64,000 nt of DNA from Bilophila sp964538355 (GTDB lineage: Bacteria; Desulfobacterota; Desulfovibrionia; Desulfovibrionales; Desulfovibrionaceae): NCBI GenBank assembly GCA_964538355.1, contig CAZIFC010000004.1, positions 62,001-126,000 on the forward strand. Direction: 5' to 3'. A program made the position numbers and the translations under genes. The notes under the pieces are model-generated. The model saw nothing but the letters and a program-made list of their open reading frames with translations. It searched no databases and had not been told where the DNA came from. This document shows positions 14,616 to 22,691 of this stretch, in pieces. Each line of letters begins with the position of its first letter. Positions within the stretch are counted from its first letter, which is position 1.

Positions 14616-16067
14616 ATGCCTGCTCCCAAAGTATCTGTAAAGTCGGTTTCCGTAATGACCCTTGCCTTGATGACCGTAGCGTCTGTGGTAAGCCTGCGCG
14701 GACTTCCCATGATGGCGGCAGAAGGGTTTTCCATGATCTTTTACATCCTTTTTGCGACATTCGTTTTCCTGCTCCCGGCAGCCATGGTGTCCGCCGAGCT
14801 TGGGAGTGCCTTCGGCGAGCAAAAAGGCGGCGTGTATACCTGGGTCAAGGCGGCCTTTGGCGCACGCTGGGGTTTTACCGCCATCTGGCTGCAATGGATT
14901 CAAAACGTGGTCTGGTATCCGACCGTACTGGCCTATGCCGCTTCATGCCTGGCCTACCTGTTCCTTGATCCCTCGCTGGCGGCCAATGGCAAGTACACTG
15001 GCATACTCATTCTGGTCATCTACTGGATCGCAACCTTTGTCGCCATGCGCGGTTCACAGGCCGTCAACTCGGTGACGAAATACGGTGTCGTATTCGGCAC
15101 ACTCCTGCCCGGCGTTCTGATCATCATCCTTGGCAGCATCTGGGTCTTTTCTGGCGACCCCATTGCCCTGACGACGATTGAGACCACGGCCGCCACGGGT
15201 CAGGAGGTCATCAGGCACATCCACCCCACCTTCTTCCCCCATATGACGGGATTGGGCAGCATCGCCTTCCTTGCCGGCATCGTCCTGCTCTTCGCCGGCG
15301 TTGAGGTTCAGGCGGTACAGGCGGCCGACATGAAGAATCCTTCCAAGGACTTCCCGGCGGCCATGCTTGTAGCCTCGATCATCATCGTCGTTCTGTTCCT
15401 GCTTGGTTCCGCTGCCGTAGCCGTGGCTGTTCCCGCCAAGGACATCAGCCTTACCGCCGGCCTGATGCAGGCGTTTGAAATCATGCTGACCAAGTTCGGC
15501 ATGCATGCCCTTACGCCGATCATCGGGCTGCTCATGGCATTCGGCGCAATCGGCGGCGTCATGTCGTGGGTGACCGGGCCAAGCCGCGGGCTTTTGCAAA
15601 CCGCCAAGGAAGGGGAAATTCCTCCCGTCATGGCCAAGGTCAACGCGGCAGGCGCGCCCACGACGCTGCTCCTGATTCAGGGCGTCATCGTCTCCTGCCT
15701 CGCGCTGCTGTACTTCATCATGGAGGACGTGAGCGTTGCCTTCTTCGTCCTCTCCGCCATGACCGCTACCCTGTACCTCGCCATGTACATGCTCATGTTC
15801 GCCGCGGCAATCCGCCTGCGGATAACCCAGCCCAACCTGCCCCGCGTCTACAAGATTCCCGGAGGGTTTCCCGGCATGTTCATCGTGGCGGGTATCGGCT
15901 TTATCGGGGTCACCTTCGCACTGGTGGTCGGCTTCTTCCCGCCCACAAACCTCCCCGTAGGCAACCCGGAGCTTTATGTTGCTCTGGTGGCGGCCGGCAT
16001 GATCCTCTTCATTGGGCTTCCCCAAGTCATTCAGGCCTTCAAGAAGCCGGAATGGAAGCAACAGTAA
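14616..16067 (+). CDS. gadC: Glutamate:GABA antiporter-like APC transporter
   Basis: A 483-aa inner-membrane amino acid permease with about twelve hydrophobic segments. The ATG at 14616 has a textbook AAAGGAGG seven to eight bases upstream. The N-terminus (MTLALMTVASVVSLRGLPMMA) and later VEVQAVQAADMKNP are typical of the GadC/glutamate:GABA antiporter branch of the APC family. It lies 118 bases before gadB on the same strand, so exchange of external glutamate for GABA is the natural reading. E. coli GadC is 511 aa and has a C-terminal plug that closes it at neutral pH; this protein stops at FKKPEWKQQ and seems to lack most of the plug. Confidence 0.88.
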   Translation: MPAPKVSVKSVSVMTLALMTVASVVSLRGLPMMAAEGFSMIFYILFATFVFLLPAAMVSAELGSAFGEQKGGVYTWVKAAFGARWGFTAIWLQWIQNVVWYPTVLAYAASCLAYLFLDPSLAANGKYTGILILVIYWIATFVAMRGSQAVNSVTKYGVVFGTLLPGVLIIILGSIWVFSGDPIALTTIETTAATGQEVIRHIHPTFFPHMTGLGSIAFLAGIVLLFAGVEVQAVQAADMKNPSKDFPAAMLVASIIIVVLFLLGSAAVAVAVPAKDISLTAGLMQAFEIMLTKFGMHALTPIIGLLMAFGAIGGVMSWVTGPSRGLLQTAKEGEIPPVMAKVNAAGAPTTLLLIQGVIVSCLALLYFIMEDVSVAFFVLSAMTATLYLAMYMLMFAAAIRLRITQPNLPRVYKIPGGFPGMFIVAGIGFIGVTFALVVGFFPPTNLPVGNPELYVALVAAGMILFIGLPQVIQAFKKPEWKQQ

Positions 16068-16185
16068 GAACTGCCAGGCGTAGCCAAACCAGCGCGCACC
16101 CAACTGGCATTCTTTATACCTCTGCTGAAAACCAGCGGAAAAGATTCAGGTTCCTTTCACCCCTTAACCGTTACGAGGTTCTGTT

Positions 16186-17574
16186 ATGAAAACTCATACA
16201 ACTCTGCGGCAGGATTTGGACGACGATATTTTTGCAAGCGACGATCTCAACGCGCCCTTGCCCAAATTCCAGATGCCGGATCGTGAACACGGTGCCCGTA
16301 CCGTATTTCAGGCTGTGAAAGATGAACTCATGCTTGACGGCAACTCGCGCCAGAACCTTGCCACCTTCTGCCAGACATGGGTTGATCCGGAAATCCACAG
16401 CTTGATGGATCTGTCGGTCGACAAAAATATGATTGATAAGGATGAATATCCGCAAACAGCTGAAATAGAAATGCGCTGCGTCCATATGCTGGCTGACTTG
16501 TGGCATTCTCCCGAGCCGCAGACCACGCTCGGATGCTCCTCCATCGGGTCAAGCGAAGCCGCCATGCTCGGTGGCATGGCGATGAAATGGCGTTGGCGCG
16601 AAAAGCGCAAGAGCGAAGGCAAGCCCTGCGACAAGCCCAACCTCGTTACCGGGCCGGTCCAGATCTGCTGGCACAAGTTCGCCCGCTACTGGGATGTTGA
16701 ACTTCGCGAAATTCCAATGGAAAAAGACCGTCTCTTCATGAATCCCGAAGAGGCCCTCAAGCGGTGCGACGAAAACACCATCGGCGTCGTCCCCACCCTC
16801 GGCCTGACGTTTACGGGGCAGTATGAACCCGTTGAAGCTCTCAGCGCGGCTCTGGACGATTTCCAGAAAAAGACCGGACTCGACATTCCGATCCATGTGG
16901 ATGCCGCCAGCGGCGGATTCCTCGCTCCCTTCGTCCAGCCAGATCTGGTATGGGACTTCAAGCTCCCCCGCGTGAAATCCATCAACGCGTCGGGACACAA
17001 GTTCGGTCTGGCTCCGCTCGGCATGGGCTGGGTCGTATGGCGGGAAGCGGCTGACCTGCCCAAGGATCTCATCTTCTGGGTAAACTATCTGGGCAACAAC
17101 ATCCCGACCTTTGCCATCAACTTCTCGCGTCCCGGCGGGCAGATCATCGCCCAGTACTACAACTTCCTGCGGCTGGGCCGCGAAGGATACCGCCGTGTCC
17201 ATCAGGCATGCTACGACACCGCCGAATGGCTCGGCACGGAAATCGAAAAGATCGGCCCCTTCAAGGTGCTGTACAACGGCAAGGGCGGCATCCCGGCCCT
17301 GACCTGGACCCTGAAGGACGATGCACAGGGGTTCACGCTGTATGACCTCTCCGACCGCCTCCGTTCCCGCGGCTGGCAGGTTCCGGCGTATTCCATGCCG
17401 CCCAATCGCGAGGATCTGGTCGTCATGCGCGTTCTTGTCCGCCACGGCTTCAGCCAGGATCTCGGCACGCTGCTTCTCAACGACATCGACCGCTGCCTGA
17501 GGTACTTCAAGGAGCATCCCCTCACGAAGCCGCTCGACAAGGCTTCGGGCGCGTACAACCACTCTGGCCGCTGA
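16186..17574 (+). CDS. gadB: Glutamate decarboxylase
   Basis: A 462-aa PLP enzyme close in length to E. coli GadA/GadB (466 aa). The cofactor lysine is Lys272 in INASGHKFGLAP, and HVDAASGGF (~238) holds the Asp that binds the pyridine nitrogen. The N-terminal ~60 residues match the hexamer-forming region of bacterial GADs. It converts glutamate to GABA and CO2, consuming a cytoplasmic proton; with GadC this is the standard glutamate-dependent acid resistance system. E. coli GadB is closed at neutral pH by His465 near the C-terminus; here His459 in YNHSGR is at an equivalent place. GAGG precedes the ATG. Confidence 0.96.
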   Translation: MKTHTTLRQDLDDDIFASDDLNAPLPKFQMPDREHGARTVFQAVKDELMLDGNSRQNLATFCQTWVDPEIHSLMDLSVDKNMIDKDEYPQTAEIEMRCVHMLADLWHSPEPQTTLGCSSIGSSEAAMLGGMAMKWRWREKRKSEGKPCDKPNLVTGPVQICWHKFARYWDVELREIPMEKDRLFMNPEEALKRCDENTIGVVPTLGLTFTGQYEPVEALSAALDDFQKKTGLDIPIHVDAASGGFLAPFVQPDLVWDFKLPRVKSINASGHKFGLAPLGMGWVVWREAADLPKDLIFWVNYLGNNIPTFAINFSRPGGQIIAQYYNFLRLGREGYRRVHQACYDTAEWLGTEIEKIGPFKVLYNGKGGIPALTWTLKDDAQGFTLYDLSDRLRSRGWQVPAYSMPPNREDLVVMRVLVRHGFSQDLGTLLLNDIDRCLRYFKEHPLTKPLDKASGAYNHSGR

Positions 17575-17591
17575 ACCAAACCCCAACCCGA

Positions 17592-17626
17592 GAGCGGCAA
17601 AAGGATGCACTGGCTTTTTGCCGCTC
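17592..17626 (+). terminator. Hairpin after gadB
   Basis: GAGCGGCAAAA (17592-17602) and TTTTGCCGCTC (17616-17626) pair perfectly over 11 bases. There is no T-tract after it, so it may be an mRNA end-protecting hairpin or a weak terminator. Confidence 0.6.
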
Positions 17627-17652
17627 CCCGTAAGCCTCTCCCGCAAGCAATG

Positions 17653-17692
17653 GAACCTGTCCTTCTCGACCGCTCTCGTGAAGGACAGGTTC
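17653..17692 (+). terminator. Second hairpin after gadB
   Basis: GAACCTGTCCTT (17653-17664) and AAGGACAGGTTC (17681-17692) form a perfect 12-bp stem with a 16-base loop, about 80 bases after the gadB stop. Only two T residues follow. Confidence 0.5.
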
Positions 17693-17743
17693 TTATGGTT
17701 TCCGGCTTCTCCAACAGGGCGGCCCCCTTCCCCAAAAAGACAG

Positions 17744-17778
17744 AACGGCCCGGAACCGCAATCGGTTTCCGGGCCGTT
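17744..17778 (-). terminator. Rho-independent terminator of the 74-aa gene
   Basis: AACGGCCCGGAA (17744-17755) and TTCCGGGCCGTT (17767-17778) pair perfectly. Read on the minus strand it is followed by a T-rich tract (ctgtcttttt), so it ends the transcript of the small minus-strand gene. Confidence 0.8.
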
Positions 17779-17795
17779 TCACATGGCTTGCTGGC

Positions 17796-18020
17796 TTATT
17801 GGAACCACCACTCCGAGCCTTCCGGCGATATGGTCGTTCCATGATAGGCGATCATCACGCCTTCATTATCCTCGTTGCGATGGCAATACCGCTGTGCATG
17901 GCGAATGGCGGTAGCCTTGTCCACGTTTTCGGCAATCATGCCCGCGTGGGGATTTTGGGCATTCTTGCGGGCCACGAAAATGACATCGTACGTTCTGGCT
18001 TCATTCTGTTCCGTGCTCAT
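17796..18020 (-). CDS. Small hypothetical protein (74 aa)
   Basis: A 74-aa soluble protein with GGAG before its ATG and its own terminator, so it is very probably a real gene. It starts MSTEQNEARTYDVIFVARKN and ends GSEWWFQ; there is no signal peptide or membrane segment. A perfect TTGACA (minus strand, 18108-18113) lies 88 bases upstream as a possible -35 box, but no good -10 follows. It sits between the glutamate decarboxylase and glutamate symporter genes, on the opposite strand. I do not recognise the family, and no function can be given. Confidence 0.7.
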   Translation of the reverse strand: MSTEQNEARTYDVIFVARKNAQNPHAGMIAENVDKATAIRHAQRYCHRNEDNEGVMIAYHGTTISPEGSEWWFQ

Positions 18021-18201
18021 GTCGTCTCCATTTCGGTAAAAGAACCGGAAAGAATCCCTTGGGGGCCTCTCCGCCGTGGGGCCTTAGTGATCCTGTTTGC
18101 GCGGTGTTGTCAACCCCGGATACCCGCGGGCACACCAAAATCCGTTTGACAGATTCGTATGCCGGGGGATTCCCAAAAGCGTTTCTATACTCTTGTTTAT
18201 C

Positions 18202-18207
18202 TATAAT
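18202..18207 (+). promoter_or_regulatory. Candidate -10 box of the symporter gene
   Basis: TATAAT, a full consensus match in an AT-rich stretch. The best-spaced -35 (GCGTTT) is poor. If used, it gives a ~135-base leader containing a terminator. Confidence 0.35.
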
Positions 18208-18292
18208 CACTCATGGTTGCTCGTCAAATGGGGAAACAATTTGTTCTTGTCCTTTGCGCCACAATTGTCTATGAAATTAGAGCCGTATTTGG

Positions 18293-18323
18293 ATTGCCCC
18301 CTTGCAGGGCAATCGTCTTTTTT
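18293..18323 (+). terminator. Terminator in the leader of the symporter gene (possible attenuator)
   Basis: ATTGCCC (18293-18299) and GGGCAAT (18307-18313) form a perfect stem, followed by cgtc and six T residues (18318-18323). It lies only 26 bases before the symporter ATG, so it can act as a leader attenuator, or it ends a small upstream RNA. Confidence 0.65.
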
Positions 18324-18349
18324 ACCAATCGTTTTCTGGGGAGGAAACA

Positions 18350-19609
18350 ATGTCCAAATCCAAAATGAGCCTTCCGGTGCAGATGGTCATCGGCCTCATT
18401 CTCGGCGTCATCGTCGGGAGCCTGACCACAGCCGAATTCACCGGGAACTATCTGCGTCCTTTCGGCCAGCTCTTCATCACTCTGATCCGCATGGTTGTCG
18501 TTCCCCTCGTGCTCGCCACGATCATCGCCGGGGCCGCGGGCATCCACGACCTGAGCAAACTTGGCCGCGTCGCCACCAAAACCATCATCTACTATTTCTT
18601 TACCACGGGCGTTGCCGTTGCCATCGGCCTGCTGATGGCCAACATCATGCAGCCCGGCCTGGGGCTGGACCTCTCCACCGAGGGCCTGAAGGCGAAAGAC
18701 ATCACGCCGCCGAGCCTTGTGCAGACCCTGCTGAACATCGTGCCCATGAACCCCGTGGACGCGCTCGCCAAGGGCAACATGCTTCAGGTTATCTTCTTTG
18801 CCGTGATCTTCGGCTTTGCCCTCAGCTCGCTCGGCGAATCCGGCAAGCCCCTGCTCCGCGTGTTTGAACTCATCGGCGACGTTATGATCCGCATGACCAA
18901 CATGGTTATGATGTACGCCCCCATCGGCGTATTCGGCCTCATTTCCTACACGGTGAGCCAGCACGGCCTTCAGGTTCTCCTGCCCCTCGGCAAGCTGATT
19001 CTTGTCGCCGCCATTGCCTCCGTACTGCATGTGATCATCTGCTACGGCCCGCTTGTCAAAGGCGTTGTAGGCATGCCGCTTTCCAAGTTCTTCCGCGGCA
19101 TCATCGAGCCCTGGCTGATCGCCTTCACCACCTGCTCCAGCGCGGCGGCCCTGCCCACCAACCTCCAGGCCGTGCGTCGTCTTGGCGCGTCCAAGGGTGT
19201 CTCCAGCTTCTCCATTCCGCTCGGCAATACCATCAATATGGACGGTACCGCCATCTATATGGGCGTTGCCACCGTCTTTGCCGCCGAAGTGTACGGTCTG
19301 CCGCTGACCTTCAGCGATCAGCTCACCGTGCTGCTCATGGGCCTTCTGGCCTCCATCGGCACGGCTGGCGTGCCCGGAGCGGGCCTTATCATGGTCAGCC
19401 TCGTTTTTACGCAGGTCAATATCCCGCTGGAAGCCATGGCCCTCATCGCCGGCATCGACCGCGTGCTGGACATGATCCGTACCTCCATCAACGTTCTCGG
19501 TGACGCCACCGGCGCGCTCCTCGTCTCCAAGCTTGAAGGCGATCTGGGCAAGGAAGCCTTTGTGGAAGACGAAAACGAACTGAATACCGGAACGGAAAGC
19601 TTCGAATAG
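18350..19609 (+). CDS. Glutamate/dicarboxylate:cation symporter (DAACS family)
   Basis: A 419-aa membrane transporter of the GltP/GltT/DctA family. The ATG at 18350 is preceded by GGGGAGGA. Family hallmarks are the Ser-rich loop TTCSSAAALPTNLQ (~256-270), the cation and substrate site NMDGTAIYMG (~285), and AGVPGAGLIM (~340). It takes up glutamate, aspartate or C4-dicarboxylates with protons or sodium. Lying beside gadC-gadB it could feed glutamate to the decarboxylase, but dicarboxylate uptake for respiration is equally possible in this kind of organism. A strong terminator follows. Confidence 0.93.
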   Translation: MSKSKMSLPVQMVIGLILGVIVGSLTTAEFTGNYLRPFGQLFITLIRMVVVPLVLATIIAGAAGIHDLSKLGRVATKTIIYYFFTTGVAVAIGLLMANIMQPGLGLDLSTEGLKAKDITPPSLVQTLLNIVPMNPVDALAKGNMLQVIFFAVIFGFALSSLGESGKPLLRVFELIGDVMIRMTNMVMMYAPIGVFGLISYTVSQHGLQVLLPLGKLILVAAIASVLHVIICYGPLVKGVVGMPLSKFFRGIIEPWLIAFTTCSSAAALPTNLQAVRRLGASKGVSSFSIPLGNTINMDGTAIYMGVATVFAAEVYGLPLTFSDQLTVLLMGLLASIGTAGVPGAGLIMVSLVFTQVNIPLEAMALIAGIDRVLDMIRTSINVLGDATGALLVSKLEGDLGKEAFVEDENELNTGTESFE

Positions 19610-19632
19610 GGCTTTCTGGCAATCGGTTTTGG

Positions 19633-19663
19633 GGCGTCCTTTCTTCCGGAAGGACGCCTTTTT
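19633..19663 (+). terminator. Rho-independent terminator after the symporter
   Basis: GGCGTCCTT and AAGGACGCC pair perfectly around an 8-base loop and are followed by five T residues. Confidence 0.92.
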
Positions 19664-19853
19664 CTTCTCCCCGTGCCCGTCTTTGGCAGTACCTCAGTGC
19701 TCGACCAAGCTCCGCTTCCATGCTATGAACGAAAAAAACGGGGAGGGGCATGGCCTGTTTCTCCCCGTTTTCCCCGTCCGGTTTTGTCCATTGTGGTCAA
19801 GGCCATTCCCCAACGGACGGGTTTTCCTGACATTGAACCGTGAGGGAGCTCTC

Positions 19854-20030
19854 ATGGGTAAGGAACATAAGGAAGCTTTGCAGGTCACCAAGGAAATCGT
19901 GGTGAAATTCATTGAAACGCAGCGTATTTCCCCTAACAACTTTGCGGAGCACTTCCCCGCCATTTACAAGATAGTGCTTGATACGCTGGAAGCCGAAACC
20001 ACGCAGGATGACGGGAATGAATGCCGATAA
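19854..20030 (+). CDS. Small conserved-looking hypothetical protein (58 aa)
   Basis: A 58-aa acidic, largely helical protein starting MGKEHKEALQVTKEIVVKF. GAGGGAG stands just before the ATG at 19854. It overlaps the ubiE start by 14 bases on the same strand, so the two are probably co-translated. The start fits a short helical domain with an FAEHFPAIYKIVLDTLE segment, but I know no function for it. No signal peptide or membrane segment. Confidence 0.65.
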   Translation: MGKEHKEALQVTKEIVVKFIETQRISPNNFAEHFPAIYKIVLDTLEAETTQDDGNECR

Positions 20031-20757
20031 CCCCACCCCTTCCGGCAACACCGCCGAAGCCGCCCACGCCGCCAAGGTTTCCGGGCTGTTTTCCCGTATC
20101 GTCAAATGGTATGACCCGCTGAATCGGCTTTTGAGCCTCGGCCTTGATCAGGGGTGGCGGAAATGCCTCGCCGATGCCGTACTGCCTGCCGAATCCGATG
20201 GGAAACGGGTGCTCGATCTCGCCGCCGGAACGCTGGATGTGACGCTGGCCCTCCGCAAGCGGTATCCGGGCGCACAGATCCTTGCCATGGACTTCTGCCC
20301 GCCCATGCTTGTGCACGGGCAAAAAAAGCTCTCCGCCGACGACAACGATTTTGTCATCTCCGTGGCCTCCGACGCCCGCGCCCTGCCGTTGCCGGATGCC
20401 TGCGTAGACGGCGTGACCATCGCCTTTGGCATCCGCAACATCGCTCCGCGCTCCGCCGCCTTTTCTGAAATGGCCAGAGTCCTCAAGTCCGGAGGGCGGG
20501 CCTGCATTCTGGAGTTCGGTACAGGCAAGACCCGAATCTGGCTCGGCGTCTACAATTTCTATCTCAAGCGTATTCTGCCGCTCATAGGCAGGCTGTCGGG
20601 AGACAAGGACGCCTACAGCTACCTTGCCCGCACGATCATCGAATTCCCGGACGCCGACGCCCTCAGTGACGAAATGCGGGCCGCCGGATTTGGCAAAATC
20701 TATCACATTCCCTTGTGTTCGGGGATTGTCCGTCTCCATGTAGCCGAAAAAAGCTGA
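20017..20757 (+). CDS. ubiE: Demethylmenaquinone/ubiquinone C-methyltransferase
   Basis: A 246-aa class I SAM methyltransferase. The ATG at 20017 has AGGA eight bases upstream; the in-frame ATG at 20008 lies on that site. The N-terminal VSGLFSRIVKWYDPLNRLLSLG segment is the UbiE/MenG signature 1, VLDLAAGTLDVTLAL is motif I, and GIRNI (~140) followed by LKSGGRACILEF is signature 2. It performs the last C-methylation in menaquinone synthesis; such anaerobes use menaquinone, so menG is an equally good name. The substitution of Leu in AGTLD for the usual Gly is slightly unusual. Confidence 0.93.
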   Translation: MNADNPTPSGNTAEAAHAAKVSGLFSRIVKWYDPLNRLLSLGLDQGWRKCLADAVLPAESDGKRVLDLAAGTLDVTLALRKRYPGAQILAMDFCPPMLVHGQKKLSADDNDFVISVASDARALPLPDACVDGVTIAFGIRNIAPRSAAFSEMARVLKSGGRACILEFGTGKTRIWLGVYNFYLKRILPLIGRLSGDKDAYSYLARTIIEFPDADALSDEMRAAGFGKIYHIPLCSGIVRLHVAEKS

Positions 20758-20798
20758 ACCCTTTTTTTGGGGGGCGGCGTCACTCTGAGGAGCTTCTT

Positions 20799-21389
20799 GT
20801 GAAAACACTGTTCTTCTTTGGCGATTCTATCACCTTGGGCGTCAATGATGTGCTGGCAGGGGGTTGGGTCGGACGCTTTGCCGGTCTGGCCTGCGGGGCG
20901 GGGTTGCCGGTTCCGCCGAGCACCTTCTACAACCTCGGTGTCCGCAAGCATTCCAGCCGGCAAATCCGGGATCGCTGGCGCAGTGAATACCAGTGCCGCA
21001 TCAATCCGGCCTCCGTGCCTTTTCTGATCTTTTGCTTCGGTACGGTGGATATGGCTGCCCCCAACGGGGAACCCGTAGTCCCCATGATGGAAAGCCTCGA
21101 AAATACGAAGGCTATTTTGCTTGAAGCCTCCAGAGAGGCCCCCGTTTTGCTGATGAGCCCGCCACCGGTAACAAATCCGGATCATCAGGCCAGAATTGCC
21201 GAGCTTGTCATGGCGCAGGCAAGGCTCTGTGCGGAATACGCCATCCCCTATCTCAATCTTCAGGAAGCTCTCCCGCCGGTGTTTCTCGCGGATCTGGATG
21301 ACGGGCTGCACCCCGGAGCCGCGGGCAACAGGCTGATTGCCGAAAAACTGCTGGACGAACCGGCCCTCCATGAATGGATCACAAGCTGA
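20799..21389 (+). CDS. SGNH/GDSL-family hydrolase
   Basis: A 196-aa hydrolase without signal peptide, started by GTG at 20799 with GAGGAG six bases upstream. Block I is FFGDSIT with Ser10 as nucleophile, and block V is DDGLHPGAAG with the Asp and His of the triad. The Gly and Asn blocks are not obvious (FGTVDMA lies in place of the usual GxND). The family includes lysophospholipases, acetylesterases and thioesterases; the substrate cannot be told. It lies 41 bases after ubiE, and probably in its operon. Confidence 0.85.
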   Translation: MKTLFFFGDSITLGVNDVLAGGWVGRFAGLACGAGLPVPPSTFYNLGVRKHSSRQIRDRWRSEYQCRINPASVPFLIFCFGTVDMAAPNGEPVVPMMESLENTKAILLEASREAPVLLMSPPPVTNPDHQARIAELVMAQARLCAEYAIPYLNLQEALPPVFLADLDDGLHPGAAGNRLIAEKLLDEPALHEWITS

Positions 21390-21395
21390 AGCCAA

Positions 21396-21449
21396 CACCA
21401 TAGCAAAACGCCCGCTCCTATCGGCAGGAACGGGCGTTTTGCTATGGTG
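21396..21449. terminator. Long bidirectional terminator
   Basis: CACCATAGCAAAACGCCCG (21396-21414) and its perfect inverted copy (21431-21449) enclose a 16-base loop. The AAAA/TTTT inside the arms allows termination from both sides, serving the SGNH gene and the convergent ihfA. Confidence 0.9.
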
Positions 21450-21459
21450 CGGCCGACAA

Positions 21460-21762
21460 CTAGGCTTCTACTTCCTCGCCGTTCAGCTCCGCACGAAACT
21501 TGCGAGACAGACGGAACACGACCACCTTGCGGGGAGGAAGCGTAATGGTTTCATCCGTCTGGGGATTGCGCCCTTTACGCGATTCCTTGTCGTAAGCCTC
21601 GAATTTCCCGAATCCGCTCACAAGAAGGGCATTGTCCTTCTTGATCGACTGTTTCATCAGACCGAGCAGCACTTCAACCGTATTCTTGACATCGGCACGG
21701 TTTCTGTCGGTTTTTTCGTAAATGGCTTCTACAATGTCCGCCTTGGTCAGTGCTCTATTCAT
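21460..21762 (-). CDS. ihfA: Integration host factor alpha-type DNA-bending protein
   Basis: A 100-aa HU/IHF protein. The ATG at 21762 has GGAGG upstream. It starts MNRALTKADIVEAIYE and carries the DNA-binding arm RKGRNPQTDETITLPPR with the intercalating Pro, then VVVFRLSRKFRAELN. The arm and C-terminus resemble IHF alpha more than HU, but HU-like paralogues are many in this family, so the subunit call is moderately firm. It is monocistronic, with ~360 bases of upstream non-coding DNA. Confidence 0.88.
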   Translation of the reverse strand: MNRALTKADIVEAIYEKTDRNRADVKNTVEVLLGLMKQSIKKDNALLVSGFGKFEAYDKESRKGRNPQTDETITLPPRKVVVFRLSRKFRAELNGEEVEA

Positions 21763-22127
21763 ATGTCCTCCATACTTCCCAAAAAAGTTCGAGCAACCGG
21801 AACTCTCATCAAGCCTATTCCTCCGCAAGACCCCTATACTCATGGAGGTCTCCCTTGAAGAAATCCGGAGGCTCTTATTGCCTACTCCCACAAAACCAAC
21901 GCTGTCGAAAAATCCGTCGCTCCATCGTCTTTTTCGGCAACATTCTCTTGAAACCAGACAAACCATACGAAATCGCTTTATTCAATATATCACTTCCCCA
22001 AAAGCGATATCCAACGAAAAATAAAGTCTGCCTGCTGTCCAGCATACGCTGATTTCACTCATAGTTCAAGAAGATTACATGGCTACGCATAACCATCGGG
22101 AAAAATAGTTTCCTGAAATTCCACGAT
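21763..22127. other. Upstream region of ihfA
   Basis: 365 bases between ihfA and the HIT gene, both on the minus strand. The part at 21950-22070 is AT-rich and should hold the ihfA promoter; TATATT (minus strand) is a possible -10 there, with no well-spaced -35. No gene or clear terminator is seen. Confidence 0.5.
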
Positions 22128-22553
22128 CTAGAGTTTTTCCCGGATGGATGCGGCCACGGCGGCCATTTCTTCCATGTCCTGATACGCGCCATGCGGCCAT
22201 GCCGGGAGGCCGTCCCCGGAGAAACGGGGAACCAGATGCCAATGCAGATGCGGAACTTCCTGCCCTGCCGCAACATAGTTGTTTTGCAGGACATTCATAC
22301 CTTCCGCACCGGTAGCCGACAGAATGGCGGCTCCCACTTGCTTCATGGCGGAAAACACTTGTTCGCCCATGCCTTCCGGCATGTCGAAAAGCGTTTCCAT
22401 GTGTGCTTTGGGAACGATGAGCGCGTGGCCCTTGTTGACTGGGCTGATATCCAGAAAGGCGATCAGAAGGTCAGATTCGAAAACAGCGGCACAAGGAATG
22501 TCTCCCCGTGCAATCTTACAAAAAATACAATTTTCGTGTTGCAATGCCGACAT
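22128..22553 (-). CDS. HIT-family nucleotide hydrolase/binding protein
   Basis: A 141-aa histidine-triad protein. The ATG at 22553 is preceded by AAAGGAG. An N-terminal zinc-type pair CIFCKI (~10-13), the central GHALIVPKAH, and the catalytic triad HLHWHLVPR (~97) are all typical of HinT/Ap4A-hydrolase-like HIT proteins. It probably hydrolyses nucleoside phosphoramidates or dinucleoside polyphosphates. It is divergent from the radical SAM gene. Confidence 0.93.
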   Translation of the reverse strand: MSALQHENCIFCKIARGDIPCAAVFESDLLIAFLDISPVNKGHALIVPKAHMETLFDMPEGMGEQVFSAMKQVGAAILSATGAEGMNVLQNNYVAAGQEVPHLHWHLVPRFSGDGLPAWPHGAYQDMEEMAAVAASIREKL

Positions 22554-22664
22554 GGGAGCTCCTTTTGCCCTCGCTGACTCGATCTCTATCACGAAATGTG
22601 GAATAATCGTGCGGACAACGACGCGCCGCAAGATGCTACTGTCCAAAAGATGTCTTTTCATTAC

Positions 22665-22677
22665 CGCATATTATGCG
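22665..22677 (+). promoter_or_regulatory. Palindrome over a -10-like box
   Basis: CGCATA t TATGCG is a perfect 13-base inverted repeat that contains TATTAT, a possible -10, only 15 bases before the ATG of the radical SAM gene. It may be an operator. No -35 is seen. Confidence 0.35.
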
Positions 22678-22691
22678 ATAAATCAACCATT

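Larger units (their letters stand above)
18021..18349. other. Divergent region with leader of the glutamate symporter
   Basis: 329 bases between the 74-aa gene and the symporter. The plus strand holds TATAAT at 18202-18207 and a terminator at 18293-18323; the minus strand holds TTGACA at 18108-18113. I see no protein gene in it. Confidence 0.55.

Noticed and set aside
18253..18350. Possible leader peptide MKLEPYLDC before the glutamate symporter
   Set aside because: The frame does not stop before the symporter start and lacks a ribosome-binding site; no run of a regulatory amino acid.
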